Source: DATCZS01 sp036525795
GTDB lineage: Bacteria; Actinomycetota; Acidimicrobiia; Spongiisociales; ZC4RG35
Direction of reading: 5' to 3'
Length of the DNA: 20,505 bases
Assembly (NCBI GenBank): GCA_036525795.1
Contig: DATCZS010000008.1
Span: forward strand, 1-20,505
Below the pieces are notes generated by a model. That model worked only from the letters and a program-made list of their open reading frames with translations. It had not been told where the DNA came from and made no database searches. Position numbers and translations under genes: made by a program. Below are positions 1 through 11,138 of the stretch, one piece after another; position 1 is the stretch's first letter, and each line of letters starts with the position of its first letter.

Positions 1-22
1 CCCCTCGCCGGCTCCGCCGGCA

Positions 23-136
23 CTCCCCCCCAACGGGGGGAGAAACAAAGAACCCGTTTCCTCCCCCGCCGGGGGAGGTGGATCGAACCGGAGGCGAGAG
101 ACGGAGGGGGCCGGGCGCCCTCCCCCGCCGGGGGAG
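23..136. repeat. Three short C/G-run palindromes downstream of rpoC
   Basis: Three hairpin-forming palindromes of one design lie close together: CTCCCCCC-CAAC-GGGGGGAG at 23-42, and the identical CTCCCCC-GCC-GGGGGAG at 61-77 and 120-136. The first and third are followed on the plus strand by nearly the same tail (AAACAAAGAA and AAACGAAGAA), so at least two are copies of one longer unit and not just chance G/C runs. They lie past the rpoC stop. Read on the minus strand they follow the rpoC terminator and could act as further terminators. They could equally be a small interspersed palindromic repeat (REP-like) seen here at one locus. The first 20 bases (CCGGCTCCGCCGG) hold another small inverted repeat. 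No gene was seen in 1-173. Confidence 0.6.
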
Positions 137-143
137 AAACGAA

Positions 144-170
144 GAAGGGGCCGGCGATGCCGGCCCCTTC
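144..170 (-). terminator. Rho-independent terminator of rpoBC
   Basis: A 12-base-pair perfect stem with a 3-base loop (GAAGGGGCCGGC, loop ATC on the minus strand, then GCCGGCCCCTTC) begins 3 bases past the rpoC stop codon. On the minus strand it is followed by TTCGTTTCTCC, a pyrimidine-rich and partly U-rich tail. Position, stem strength and tail all fit an intrinsic terminator for rpoC transcripts. Confidence 0.85.
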
Positions 171-173
171 GGT

Positions 174-3100
174 TCACTCTTCTTCGTCTGTGGATTCGAC
201 TCGCTGAGCGCCGAGGCTCGCCAGCCACTCGGCCGGGTTCTCCGGCAGCAGGTCCTCGGAGGAAGACGCCGGCGGCTCTCCGCCGAGGAGCGCGGCGGCC
301 GTCACGGTCGTCGCACCCGGAAGGGCCGGTTCGAGCACCTGGTAGGTATCCGACCCGGTTCCGGCCGGGATCAGCTTGCCGATGATCACGTTCTCCTTCA
401 GCCCCCGCATGTAGTCCGAGCGACCCTGGATGGCGGCATCGGTGAGCACCCGCGTGGTCTCCTGGAAGGACGCGGCCGACAACCACGAATCGGTGGCCAG
501 CGACGCCTTGGTGATCCCCATCAGTTCGGGCCGGCCCTCGGCGGGCTGCTTGCTCTCCTGGACCAGTGCCCGGTTGTTGTCGCGGAACACGAGGTCGTCG
601 ACCAGCTCGGCGGGCAGGAATTCGGAGTCGTTGGCCGCGACCACCCTCACCCGGCGCAACATCTGGCGGACGATCAGCTCGATGTGCTTGTCGTGGATCT
701 CCACCCCCTGGGAGCGGTAGACCTCCTGCACCTGGTCGACCAGATACTGCTGGGCGGAGCGGACACCCCTGATCTCGAGGACCTCCTTCGGATCGAGGGG
801 GCCTTCGGTGAGCTGATCGCCTGCTTCGACGACGTCGCCGTCGGCGACTCTGAGTCGCGCCCGCCGGGTGATCGGGTATTCGACCTCTTCACCCTTGGCG
901 TCGATCACCACGCGGCGGCCCTCCTCGTCGTCGAGGATGCGGACCGGGCCACCCATCTCGGTGAGGACGGCCTTCCCCTTCGGGGCGCGAGCCTCGAACA
1001 GCTCGACCACGCGGGGCAGACCGTGGGTGATGTCGTCTCCCGCCACGCCTCCGGTGTGGAAGGTACGCATCGTCAGCTGGGTGCCCGGCTCACCGATCGA
1101 CTGGGCGGCCATGATGCCGACGGCCTCGCCGACCTCGACCACACGACCGGTTGCCAGGCTGAGCCCGTAACACGTCTGACAGACACCGACCCGCGAGTCA
1201 CAGGTCAGCACCGAGCGGCAGCGAACGGTCTCGAGTTCCTCGGCGCGGGCCTCGATCACAAGGAGGACCTTGGTGTCGATCATCTGCCCGGCGCGGAGTT
1301 TCTCGCCGTCCTTGGTCTCGAGCAGCTTGCGGTCGATCTTGACGTCGTCGGCAAGCACCCGTCCGAAGATGCGGGACCGAAGGTTGCGGATCACGCGGCC
1401 GCGTTCGTCGAGCAGCGCGATCCGGATTCCCTTGTCGGTCTCGCAATCCTCTTCCTTGATGATCAGCTCCTGGGAGACATCCACCAGACGGCGGGTGAGG
1501 TACCCGGAGTCGGCGGTGCGCAGGGCGGTGTCGGCGAGTCCCTTGCGGGCACCGTGGGTCGAGATGAAGTACTCGAGCACCGACAGGCCCTCGCGGAAGT
1601 TGGAGATGATCGGCCGCGGGATGATGTCACCCTTCGGGTTGGCCACCAGGCCACGCATCCCGGCGATCTGGCGCACCTGCATGATGTTTCCGCGGGCACC
1701 CGAGCCAACCATCATGTCCACCGAGTTGAACTTCTCGGTCTTCATGTTGGCTTCCATGGCATCCTTGACCCGGTCCGTGGCCTCGGTCCAGATCTCGATC
1801 AGCTCCTGGCGCCGCTCCTCCTCGGTGACGACGCCCTTGTTGTAGAGCGACTGCACCTTGTCGGCCCGCTGCTCGTACTCCTCGAGGATCTGCGCCTTGT
1901 CCGGCGGGGTCTTGACGTCGTCGAGGGCGATGGTGAGTCCGGCCTTGGTGGCGAAGCGGAACCCGAGAGACTTGATGCCGTCCAGGGTCGCTGCCACCTC
2001 AGAACGGGGATACCGCTCGATGATGGTCTCGATCAGCCGACCGATGTCCGCCTTGATCACCACGGAGTCCACGTACGGGAACCCGTTGGGGAATGCGGTG
2101 TTGAGCAGAGCCCTGCCCAGGGTGGTCTCGATGGGCCGGGAGCCGTCGACCGGCTCCTCCCGGAGCAGCTTGCCGATCGAGTCCTTCAGGTCGGCATGCA
2201 ACTCGGGGTCGCCGGCCAGGTCTCCCACGCGCATGCTGATCGGGGCATGCAGCGAGAGCTCACCCAGGTCGTACGCCATCACCGCCTCATCCAGCGAGGC
2301 GAACCGGCGACCGGCACCCTTGGCGTCTTCCACCAGTTCCGACAGGTAGTAGACACCGATCACCATGTCCTGGGAAGGGGTGACGATCGGCCGTCCGGAT
2401 GCAGGGCGCAACACGTTGTTGGTCGACAGCATCAGCACCCTGGCCTCGGCCTGGGCCTCGGCGGACAGGGGCAGGTGGACGGCCATCTGGTCACCGTCGA
2501 AGTCGGCGTTGAACGCCTCGCACACCAGGGGGTGAATCTGGATCGCCTTGCCCTCGACCAGCACGGGCTCGAAGGCCTGGATGCCGAGACGGTGGAGGGT
2601 GGGCGCCCGGTTCAACAGGACCGGATGCTCCTGGATCACCTCGCCGAGCACGTCCCACACCTGGGGACGCTGCCGCTCCACCATCCGCTTGGCAGACTTG
2701 ATGTTCTGGGCGAGGTCGAGGTCGACCAGACGCTTCATGACGAATGGCTTGAACAGCTCCAGTGCCATCACCTTGGGCAGGCCGCACTGGTGCAGCTGCA
2801 ACTGGGGTCCGACCACGATCACAGACCGGCCCGAGTAGTCGACCCGCTTGCCGAGCAGGTTCTGGCGGAAGCGACCCTGCTTGCCCTTGAGCATGTCGGA
2901 GAGCGACTTGAGCGCCCGGTTGCCCGGCCCGGTCACCGCCCGGCCGCGGCGGCCGTTGTCGAAGAGGGCGTCCACCGCCTCCTGCAACATGCGCTTCTCG
3001 TTGTTGACGATGATCTCGGGGGCCCCGAGGTCGAGAAGGCGCTTCAGCCGGTTGTTCCGGTTGATGACCCGCCGATAGAGGTCGTTCAGGTCGGACGTGG

Positions 3101-4103
3101 CGAACCTGCCACCGTCGAGCTGGACCATCGGCCGCAGATCGGGCGGGATCACGGGCACGGTCTCGAGGATCAGGTCGGTGGGGGCGTTCTTGCCCTCCCA
3201 GAACGGCTTGACCACCTTGAGCCGCTGAGTGGCGCGCTGGCGCTTCTGGGCGGAATTGGCCGAGAGCGCCTCCTGCAGCGCCTCCATCTCGTCGTCGAGG
3301 TCGAGGTGGGCGAGCAGTTCGCGAACCGCTTCTGCTCCCATGCCGCCCGTGAAGTAGTCGCTGTAGCGCTCGTAGATCTCGCGCCACAGCTGCTCGGACT
3401 CCACGAGGTTCTTGGGCTTGAAACCCTTGAACTGATCGAAGGCGTCCTCGATCAGTTCGACCTCACGCTCGGCCCGATCATGGCGGTCCTTGATCTCGCG
3501 ATCGACCTCCTTGCGGCGGGCATTGATCTCCTGGCTCTTCGCGCCGCCCTCTTCCATCCGGGCGAGCTCGTCCTCCAGAGCCTCGAGGCGCACCGACTTC
3601 CACTGCTCGAAGTCGTCGCGGACGACCTGGAGCTCGGCGCGCATCGCCTCTTCCAGCTCGAGGAGGTCATGGCTGCGGCGATCCTCGTCGACGCCGGTGA
3701 TGATGTAGGCCGCGAAGTAGATGACCTTCTCGAGATCCTTGGGGGACATGTCGAGCAGGTAGCCGAGCCGGCTGGGGACGCCCTTGAAGAACCAGATGTG
3801 GGTCACGGGCGCGGCCAGTTCGATGTGGCCCATTCGCTCGCGCCGGACCTTGGAGCGGGTCACCTCGACCCCGCAGCGCTCGCAGATGATGCCCTTGTAG
3901 CGGATCCGCTTGTACTTGCCGCAGTAGCACTCCCAGTCCCGCTGGGGACCGAAGATGCGCTCGTCGAACAGGCCCTCCTTCTCGGGCTTGAGCGTGCGGT
4001 AGTTGATGGTCTCCGGCTTCTTCACCTCGCCGTACGACCACGCGCGAATCTGGTCGGACGGCGCCAGACCGATCTTCAGCTCGTCAAAGATTTGTCTTGC
4101 CAC
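174..4103 (-). CDS. rpoC: DNA-directed RNA polymerase subunit beta'
   Basis: Largest subunit of RNA polymerase, 1309 residues, close to the usual actinobacterial length. The N-terminal zinc site has Cys59, Cys61, Cys74 and Cys77. The catalytic loop NADFDGDQ at 532-539 carries the three aspartates that hold the active-site magnesium. The bridge helix lies around 851-878 (GARKGLADTALRTADSGYLT). The second zinc site uses Cys887, Cys968, Cys975 and Cys978, and the trigger loop lies around 999-1020 (AAQSIGEPGTQLTMRTFHTGG). A charged, helix-rich segment around 150-215 is predicted coiled coil by eye. The start is GTG at 4103, with an AGGGGAG ribosome site 5 bases before it. It lies 54 bases after rpoB on the same strand and is presumably cotranscribed from the rpoB promoter. 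The C-terminus is strongly acidic (ESTDEEE). Identification is essentially certain. Confidence 0.99.
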   Translation of the reverse strand: MARQIFDELKIGLAPSDQIRAWSYGEVKKPETINYRTLKPEKEGLFDERIFGPQRDWECYCGKYKRIRYKGIICERCGVEVTRSKVRRERMGHIELAAPVTHIWFFKGVPSRLGYLLDMSPKDLEKVIYFAAYIITGVDEDRRSHDLLELEEAMRAELQVVRDDFEQWKSVRLEALEDELARMEEGGAKSQEINARRKEVDREIKDRHDRAEREVELIEDAFDQFKGFKPKNLVESEQLWREIYERYSDYFTGGMGAEAVRELLAHLDLDDEMEALQEALSANSAQKRQRATQRLKVVKPFWEGKNAPTDLILETVPVIPPDLRPMVQLDGGRFATSDLNDLYRRVINRNNRLKRLLDLGAPEIIVNNEKRMLQEAVDALFDNGRRGRAVTGPGNRALKSLSDMLKGKQGRFRQNLLGKRVDYSGRSVIVVGPQLQLHQCGLPKVMALELFKPFVMKRLVDLDLAQNIKSAKRMVERQRPQVWDVLGEVIQEHPVLLNRAPTLHRLGIQAFEPVLVEGKAIQIHPLVCEAFNADFDGDQMAVHLPLSAEAQAEARVLMLSTNNVLRPASGRPIVTPSQDMVIGVYYLSELVEDAKGAGRRFASLDEAVMAYDLGELSLHAPISMRVGDLAGDPELHADLKDSIGKLLREEPVDGSRPIETTLGRALLNTAFPNGFPYVDSVVIKADIGRLIETIIERYPRSEVAATLDGIKSLGFRFATKAGLTIALDDVKTPPDKAQILEEYEQRADKVQSLYNKGVVTEEERRQELIEIWTEATDRVKDAMEANMKTEKFNSVDMMVGSGARGNIMQVRQIAGMRGLVANPKGDIIPRPIISNFREGLSVLEYFISTHGARKGLADTALRTADSGYLTRRLVDVSQELIIKEEDCETDKGIRIALLDERGRVIRNLRSRIFGRVLADDVKIDRKLLETKDGEKLRAGQMIDTKVLLVIEARAEELETVRCRSVLTCDSRVGVCQTCYGLSLATGRVVEVGEAVGIMAAQSIGEPGTQLTMRTFHTGGVAGDDITHGLPRVVELFEARAPKGKAVLTEMGGPVRILDDEEGRRVVIDAKGEEVEYPITRRARLRVADGDVVEAGDQLTEGPLDPKEVLEIRGVRSAQQYLVDQVQEVYRSQGVEIHDKHIELIVRQMLRRVRVVAANDSEFLPAELVDDLVFRDNNRALVQESKQPAEGRPELMGITKASLATDSWLSAASFQETTRVLTDAAIQGRSDYMRGLKENVIIGKLIPAGTGSDTYQVLEPALPGATTVTAAALLGGEPPASSSEDLLPENPAEWLASLGAQRVESTDEEE

Positions 4104-4157
4104 GTTGCTCCCCTGCCGACCGATGCCGGCTGTTCGGTGCCTGCTGCTCGCTCAAAA

Positions 4158-7535
<3,378 letters not shown>

Positions 7536-7541
7536 GAGATG

Positions 7542-7548
7542 CCTCCTT
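7542..7548 (-). promoter_or_regulatory. Ribosome binding site deciding the TTG start of rpoB
   Basis: AAGGAGG on the minus strand, 6 bases before TTG at 7535. It is one of the strongest Shine-Dalgarno matches in the window, and no ATG or GTG lies at a proper distance from it. It supports TTG as the start and argues against the upstream in-frame starts. Confidence 0.85.
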
Positions 7549-7655
7549 GAGGGTCCGGACAACCAAGTCGGCACGTTACCACAGGGGGCCAACGCACCAC
7601 AAACGCGAACGCTGAGTTGTCCGGCGAAGATCGCCGCAGCCAATCGGCTTGCCGA

Positions 7656-7685
7656 AGCATACGGTACAGACCGCGAATCTGTCAA
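7656..7685 (-). promoter_or_regulatory. Promoter of rpoBC (TTGACA / TATGCT)
   Basis: On the minus strand a perfect -35 hexamer TTGACA (plus-strand 7680-7685) is followed after 18 bases by TATGCT (7656-7661). This is an excellent housekeeping sigma promoter and predicts transcription starting near 7649, giving an untranslated leader of about 110 bases before the rpoB start at 7535. A weaker second candidate on the same strand has TTGTGG and TAACGT about 18 bases apart, further downstream in the leader. The strength and position suggest that rpoBC is driven mainly from here and not by read-through from the osmC-like gene. Confidence 0.8.
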
Positions 7686-7716
7686 TGATCCAGTCGACCG
7701 ATCGCGTCCCCCGGAT

Positions 7717-7744
7717 CACCCTCGGAAGCCGGGTGCCGAGGGTG
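7717..7744 (-). terminator. Hairpin between the osmC-like gene and the rpoB promoter
   Basis: A 9-base-pair perfect stem (CACCCTCGG / CCGAGGGTG) with a 10-base loop lies about 10 bases after the stop of the osmC-like gene and upstream of the rpoB -35. There is no U-run after it, so it may be a weak terminator, or it may need Rho. The position suits separating the two transcription units. Confidence 0.5.
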
Positions 7745-7753
7745 CCCCGGCCG

Positions 7754-8149
7754 TCAACCGTGGTCGGAGACGATCTCGAACCCCGACTCGATCGGCACCG
7801 AGATCGCGGCCGCCACCGAGCACATCTCCTGCTCGGATCGCCGTATGGCCTCGGCCACCTCCTCATGGGTGAGATCGGTCCCGCCGAGCCGGTAGGAGAG
7901 CCGGAACCGCTGGAACCCCCACGGCGGCTCGGGACTCTGGGTGAACGACGCCTCCACCGAGAGCGTGGTGAGCCGATCGCCGAGCAACTGCACCAGGTCG
8001 GTGCCCGCGCAGGCAGCGAGAGCCATGGGCAACAGGTCGGACGGTTTGGTCCCGACCCGCTGCCGACCGTCGATGTCGACGGGCATCTGCTTGGAGTCGT
8101 ACCCGTCGAACCGCCAGTCGCCATCCCAGTCGATACTCACCGAAGGCAC
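7754..8149 (-). CDS. OsmC family protein (peroxiredoxin-like)
   Basis: A 131-residue protein of the OsmC/YhfA fold. It has the two family cysteines at the expected places: Cys47 in the helix motif KPSDLLPMALAACAG and Cys110 in SEQEMCSVAAAIS. In the family these two form the thiol pair that reduces organic hydroperoxides, though many YhfA-type members have no tested substrate. The start is GTG at 8149. There is no Shine-Dalgarno sequence, but TAGGCT ends 6 bases before the GTG, so the message is probably leaderless. A GTG three codons further in is a possible alternative start. It sits where many actinobacteria have rplJ-rplL before rpoB. It follows the quinone oxidoreductase gene by 38 bases. 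A redox-defence role is inferred from the family and from the oxidoreductase neighbour. Confidence 0.9.
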   Translation of the reverse strand: MPSVSIDWDGDWRFDGYDSKQMPVDIDGRQRVGTKPSDLLPMALAACAGTDLVQLLGDRLTTLSVEASFTQSPEPPWGFQRFRLSYRLGGTDLTHEEVAEAIRRSEQEMCSVAAAISVPIESGFEIVSDHG

Positions 8150-8155
8150 CGGCCG

Positions 8156-8161
8156 AGCCTA
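8156..8161 (-). promoter_or_regulatory. -10 element of a likely leaderless promoter (osmC-like gene)
   Basis: TAGGCT on the minus strand ends 6 bases before the GTG start at 8149, which would place the first transcribed base at or next to the start codon. No Shine-Dalgarno sequence and no good -35 hexamer are seen. Confidence 0.55.
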
Positions 8162-8187
8162 CCGGGGCGGCATCCAGTCGGGAGACG

Positions 8188-9165
8188 TCAGCGCAGGCGG
8201 AAGACCGCCTTGCCCATCACCTCGCGCCTGGCGAACACGCCGAACGCCTCTTCGTACTCGTCGAGGCGGAACTCGCGCCACACCCGCGGGGCGATCCGAC
8301 CGTCCCCCACCATGGCGGCCAACTCGACGAAGTTCCCGAACGCCTCCGCCGGCTCCTCTCCGAGCGACCGCCCCCAGAACACCCCGACGAGGGCGGCACC
8401 TTTCAAGAGCGCCAGGTTCGCCGGCAACGACGGGATCTCGCCGGTCGCAAACCCGATCACCAGATGCCGGCCGTTCCACGCCAGCGAGCGAAACGCCGTC
8501 TCGGTGAGATCACCGCCGACGGGGTCGAACACCACGTCCACCCCGCGCCCCGCCGTCAGATCCCGCACCCGGTCGCGGAGCGGCTCCGAGCGGTAGTCGA
8601 TGACCTCGTCGGCGCCCAGCGAGCGACAGAAGAGGAGCTTCTCCGGCGTCGAGGCAGCCGCGATCACCCTCGCTCCCATCGCCTTTCCCAACTCCACCGC
8701 CGCGCTCCCCACTCCGCCGGCGGCACCCAGCACGAGGACCGTCTCCCCCGACCGCAGGGCCGCCCGCTGTTTGAAGGCGTGGTACGAGGTCCCGTATGTG
8801 AGCGCGAAACCGGCCGCCGCTGCCGTGTCGAGACCAGCCGGGATGGGAAGCACAGAGGTCGCCGGGACCACCCACCGCTCGGCGAACGCCCCGTGGGTCG
8901 ACATACCGATCACCCGATCACCCGGGACCACGCCGGTGACGCCCTCTCCGATCTCGACCACCTCTCCGGCCGCCTCCCCGCCCGGGGAGAACGGCAGAGC
9001 GGGACTCGTCTGGTACCTCCCCTCGATGATCAGGGTGTCCGGGAAGTTGAGTCCGGCGGCCTCGACGCCGATGACGACCTCGCCAGGACCCGGATGCGGG
9101 TCGTCGACCTCGGCGATGCTCAGCTTCGACGCCGGACCGAGCTCGGAACAGAGAAGGGCGCGCAT
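8188..9165 (-). CDS. Zinc-free quinone oxidoreductase / NADPH:quinone reductase (MDR superfamily)
   Basis: A 325-residue medium-chain dehydrogenase/reductase of the zinc-independent quinone-oxidoreductase branch. The N-terminal catalytic fold has GLNFPDTLIIEGRYQ at 38-52 and PGGEAAGEVVEIG at 61-73. The Rossmann part begins with LGAAGGVGSAAVELGK (146-161), the NADP-binding glycine motif, and AASTPEK (170-176) follows the second strand. The structural-zinc cysteine cluster and the catalytic zinc ligands of alcohol dehydrogenases are absent. The reaction is probably NADPH-dependent reduction of a quinone or enone; the true substrate cannot be read from the sequence. The open frame continues upstream to 9519, but the protein matches the family from MRALLCSELGP, so ATG 9165 is chosen. 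TAGCCT lies 7 bases before that ATG and no ribosome site is seen, pointing to a leaderless transcript. Confidence 0.93.
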   Translation of the reverse strand: MRALLCSELGPASKLSIAEVDDPHPGPGEVVIGVEAAGLNFPDTLIIEGRYQTSPALPFSPGGEAAGEVVEIGEGVTGVVPGDRVIGMSTHGAFAERWVVPATSVLPIPAGLDTAAAAGFALTYGTSYHAFKQRAALRSGETVLVLGAAGGVGSAAVELGKAMGARVIAAASTPEKLLFCRSLGADEVIDYRSEPLRDRVRDLTAGRGVDVVFDPVGGDLTETAFRSLAWNGRHLVIGFATGEIPSLPANLALLKGAALVGVFWGRSLGEEPAEAFGNFVELAAMVGDGRIAPRVWREFRLDEYEEAFGVFARREVMGKAVFRLR

Positions 9166-9172
9166 GGGCGAG

Positions 9173-9178
9173 AGGCTA
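9173..9178 (-). promoter_or_regulatory. -10 element of a likely leaderless promoter (quinone oxidoreductase)
   Basis: TAGCCT on the minus strand, 7 bases before ATG 9165, the spacing expected if transcription begins at the start codon. No Shine-Dalgarno sequence or convincing -35 is visible. The gap of 110 bases back to the thiolase stop is otherwise empty, apart from a 6-base-pair inverted repeat AGCGCT / AGCGCT (9259-9277) that overlaps the thiolase stop codon. Confidence 0.55.
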
Positions 9179-9275
9179 CCGGGCTCCGTGCGAGGCGAGC
9201 GGCGCACACGTGCACACCGAAAGTCGCCGCCACCCTGTCGCGGTCCGGATGTTCGATCAGCGCTCGGCGGGAGCG

Positions 9276-10460
9276 CTACACCGCCTCGAACAGGCCGGCT
9301 GCCCCCATGCCGCCGCCGACGCACATCGTCACGACCCCGTACCTGCCACCCCGACGCCGCAACTCCCGCAACAGGTGCCCCACCATGCGCGCCCCTGACA
9401 TCCCGTACGGATGGCCGATCGAGATGGCGCCTCCGTTGACGTTGTAGATCTCGTTGTCGATCCCAAGGGTGTCCCGGCAATAGAGCGTCTGGACGGCGAA
9501 CGCCTCGTTGAGCTCCCACAGGTCGATGTCGGCCACCGAGAGTCCGGCCCGCGCCAGCAGCTTCGGCACCGCGAACACGGGACCGATGCCCATCTCGTCG
9601 GGATCGACCCCGGCCACCGCCATCCCCCGGTAGTACCCGAGCGGCTCGAGACCGCGTCGCTCGGCTTCCCTGGCCTCCATCACGACCACGGCGGCGGCGC
9701 CGTCTGACAGCTGGCTGGCATTGCCGGCAGTGACGTTCTTGCCCGGACCGCGCACCGGTGGGAGCTGGGCGAGGCCCTCGAGGGTCGTGCTTGGGCGGTT
9801 GCCCTCGTCGAGGCGCCGCGTCACCTCCTCCCGTGTCGTCTCCCCGGTCTCCCTGTCCACGATCACCTTGGTGGCGGTGACGGGGATGATCTCCTCATCG
9901 AAGAGCCCCCGCTCCTGGGCGGACGCGGTCCGCATCTGGGACTGCAGGGCGTATTCGTCACAGGCCGCCCGGTCGATGCCGTAGCGTTCGGCGACCACCT
10001 CGGCGGTGTCGATCATCGGCATGTACATGTGCGGCTGGAGCTCGAGCACGTTCGGATCGGCGGCTCGATACATGTTCATGTGCTCGTTCTGGATGAGGCT
10101 GATCGAGTCGAGGCCGCCGGCCACCGCCACTCCCGCCCCGTCGACCACGATCTGCGAGGCGGCAGTGGCCACTGCCATGAGCCCGGAGGAGCACTGGCGG
10201 TCGATCGTCATCCCCGACACAGACGCGGGCAGACCCGCCGCCATCGCCGCCACCCGGGCCACGTTCAGGCCCTGGGTCCCCTGCTGCAGGGCGGCACCCA
10301 TGATCACGTCGTCGACTTCCCCCCCGTCGACGCCCGCCCGCTCGACCGCTCCCCTGATGGCATGGGCCGCCATCGTGGGGGCCTCGGTGTCGTTGAACAT
10401 CCCCCGGTAGGCCTTCCCGATCGGAGTGCGGGCGGTCGAGACGATGACGGCTTCACGCAT
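9276..10460 (-). CDS. Acetyl-CoA acyltransferase (thiolase)
   Basis: A 394-residue thiolase, the normal length. The acyl-accepting cysteine is Cys90 in DRQCSSGLMAV, the NEAFA motif is at 318-322, the catalytic His350 lies in GGAISIGHPYGMSGAR, and the proton-donor Cys380 lies in MCVGGGMGAAG. The full active-site set is present, so the enzyme should be active. It cleaves 3-ketoacyl-CoA with CoA, or condenses two acyl-CoAs. A beta-oxidation (FadA-like) role is most likely, but biosynthetic acetoacetyl-CoA thiolase cannot be excluded, because no fatty-acid oxidation genes adjoin it. The start is ATG 10460 with AGGAG 7 bases before it. Longer upstream frames lack family similarity. Confidence 0.96.
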   Translation of the reverse strand: MREAVIVSTARTPIGKAYRGMFNDTEAPTMAAHAIRGAVERAGVDGGEVDDVIMGAALQQGTQGLNVARVAAMAAGLPASVSGMTIDRQCSSGLMAVATAASQIVVDGAGVAVAGGLDSISLIQNEHMNMYRAADPNVLELQPHMYMPMIDTAEVVAERYGIDRAACDEYALQSQMRTASAQERGLFDEEIIPVTATKVIVDRETGETTREEVTRRLDEGNRPSTTLEGLAQLPPVRGPGKNVTAGNASQLSDGAAAVVVMEAREAERRGLEPLGYYRGMAVAGVDPDEMGIGPVFAVPKLLARAGLSVADIDLWELNEAFAVQTLYCRDTLGIDNEIYNVNGGAISIGHPYGMSGARMVGHLLRELRRRGGRYGVVTMCVGGGMGAAGLFEAV

Positions 10461-10488
10461 GAGACGCTCCTGGGCTGGTGGCGCACGG

Positions 10489-10494
10489 AGCATA
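10489..10494 (-). promoter_or_regulatory. -10 element upstream of the thiolase gene
   Basis: TATGCT on the minus strand, the same hexamer as the rpoB -10, lies 28 bases before the thiolase ATG. Transcription would begin about 20 bases upstream of the start codon and include the AGGAG ribosome site. The -35 region is not recognisable. Confidence 0.45.
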
Positions 10495-10549
10495 CGCGAC
10501 GGCTGTCCGGCGTGGCCCGCGACAGGGCGGCCGCCGGCCGGCGACGGGG

Positions 10550-10786
10550 TCAGATCGCCGCGGTCCAGCCAATGGGACCGGAGGCCGGATCCGCGCCATC
10601 GAACAGAACCAGGGACATTCCTGGCAGGGCGCCTTCCTGGCCGGTGTCCTGACCCTCGAAGTTCGGATCGTCGCCCGCCCCGAGGCGTTCGAGCACCCAC
10701 AGGACTGCCACCGTCACGATGACGGCCAGCAGCAAGCCGATCAGCCACTCGGGCAGCCGCCGCCTGGTGGATCGTCGAGAGGTCAT
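10550..10786 (-). CDS. Small single-pass membrane protein, unknown function
   Basis: A 78-residue protein with a basic N-terminus (TSRRSTRRR), one strong hydrophobic helix at about 12-33 (PEWLIGLLLAVIVTVAVLWVLE) and a soluble acidic tail of about 40 residues. The positive-inside rule places the N-terminus in the cytoplasm and the tail outside. I do not recognise a family. It ends the minus-strand run that starts at mscS, 55 bases after the glsB-like gene, and may be cotranscribed with it. ATG 10786 is chosen; a GTG two codons earlier (10792) is also possible. The ribosome site is weak (GGGGTGG close to the ATG). The basic-then-hydrophobic pattern is hard to explain as chance, but a short high-GC frame without known relatives carries real doubt. 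Confidence 0.6.
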   Translation of the reverse strand: MTSRRSTRRRLPEWLIGLLLAVIVTVAVLWVLERLGAGDDPNFEGQDTGQEGALPGMSLVLFDGADPASGPIGWTAAI

Positions 10787-10841
10787 ACCCACCCCATGGT
10801 GGCATCGATCCGATGCTGCGGACAGGACGAACCGGCCGGGA

Positions 10842-11096
10842 TCACCTGGCCCGGACCCGACGCCACACGGCGAGCGCGACCACGGCGCCGATCACCGAGC
10901 CGAAGAATCCGGCGGAGGTGAAGTTCAGCGGGCTTCCACCCCCGGGGAAGAGCGCCCCGAGGAATCCGCCCACGTACGAGCCGACGACGCCCAACAGCAT
11001 CGTCTGCCACCACGCCATGTCGTCTCGTCCCGGCAGCACCGCTCTGGCGAGGGCGCCCACCACGAACCCCACGATCAACGTCCATACCAAACCCAC
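10842..11096 (-). CDS. GlsB/YeaQ/YmgE family membrane protein (transglycosylase-associated)
   Basis: An 84-residue protein of three membrane helices at about 2-22, 29-50 and 63-81, with the typical glycine-rich pattern: GFVVGALARAVLPGRD, then LLGVVGSYVGGFLGALF, then GFFGSVIGAVVALAVWRR. This is the small family named for GlsB and the general-stress proteins YeaQ and YmgE. Members are often induced by stress, but their biochemical activity is not settled, and the transglycosylase label is historical. The start is GTG 11096 with AGGAG 8 bases before it. It lies 21 bases downstream of the acidic unknown gene and belongs to the mscS run, which suggests a shared envelope or osmotic-stress role (inference). 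Confidence 0.92.
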   Translation of the reverse strand: MGLVWTLIVGFVVGALARAVLPGRDDMAWWQTMLLGVVGSYVGGFLGALFPGGGSPLNFTSAGFFGSVIGAVVALAVWRRVRAR

Positions 11097-11116
11097 TGCA
11101 ATCTCCTCTCGTCTCG

Positions 11117-11138
11117 ATCACCGGCTTCGCCCGGTGAT
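11117..11138 (-). other. Hairpin at the junction of the unknown gene and the glsB-like gene
   Basis: An 8-base-pair perfect stem (ATCACCGG / CCGGTGAT) with a 6-base loop covers the last codons and stop of the acidic unknown gene, about 20 bases before the glsB-like start. No U-run follows. It could stabilise the upstream message end, be a processing site, or weakly terminate. Confidence 0.4.

Noticed and set aside
7536..7685. A 50-residue N-terminal extension of RpoB from the upstream in-frame start
   Set aside because: The extension covers the TTGACA/TATGCT promoter, has no counterpart in the family, and lacks a ribosome site, whereas TTG 7535 follows AAGGAGG.
9166..9519. An N-terminal extension of the quinone oxidoreductase to 9519
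   Set aside because: It would overlap the end of the thiolase gene, is Arg-rich without family similarity, and crosses the -10 hexamer placed 7 bases before ATG 9165.
10461..10805. An N-terminal extension of the thiolase to 10805
   Set aside because: Thiolase similarity begins exactly at MREAVIVSTARTPIG, which follows a good AGGAG; the extension is low-complexity and overlaps the small membrane protein gene.
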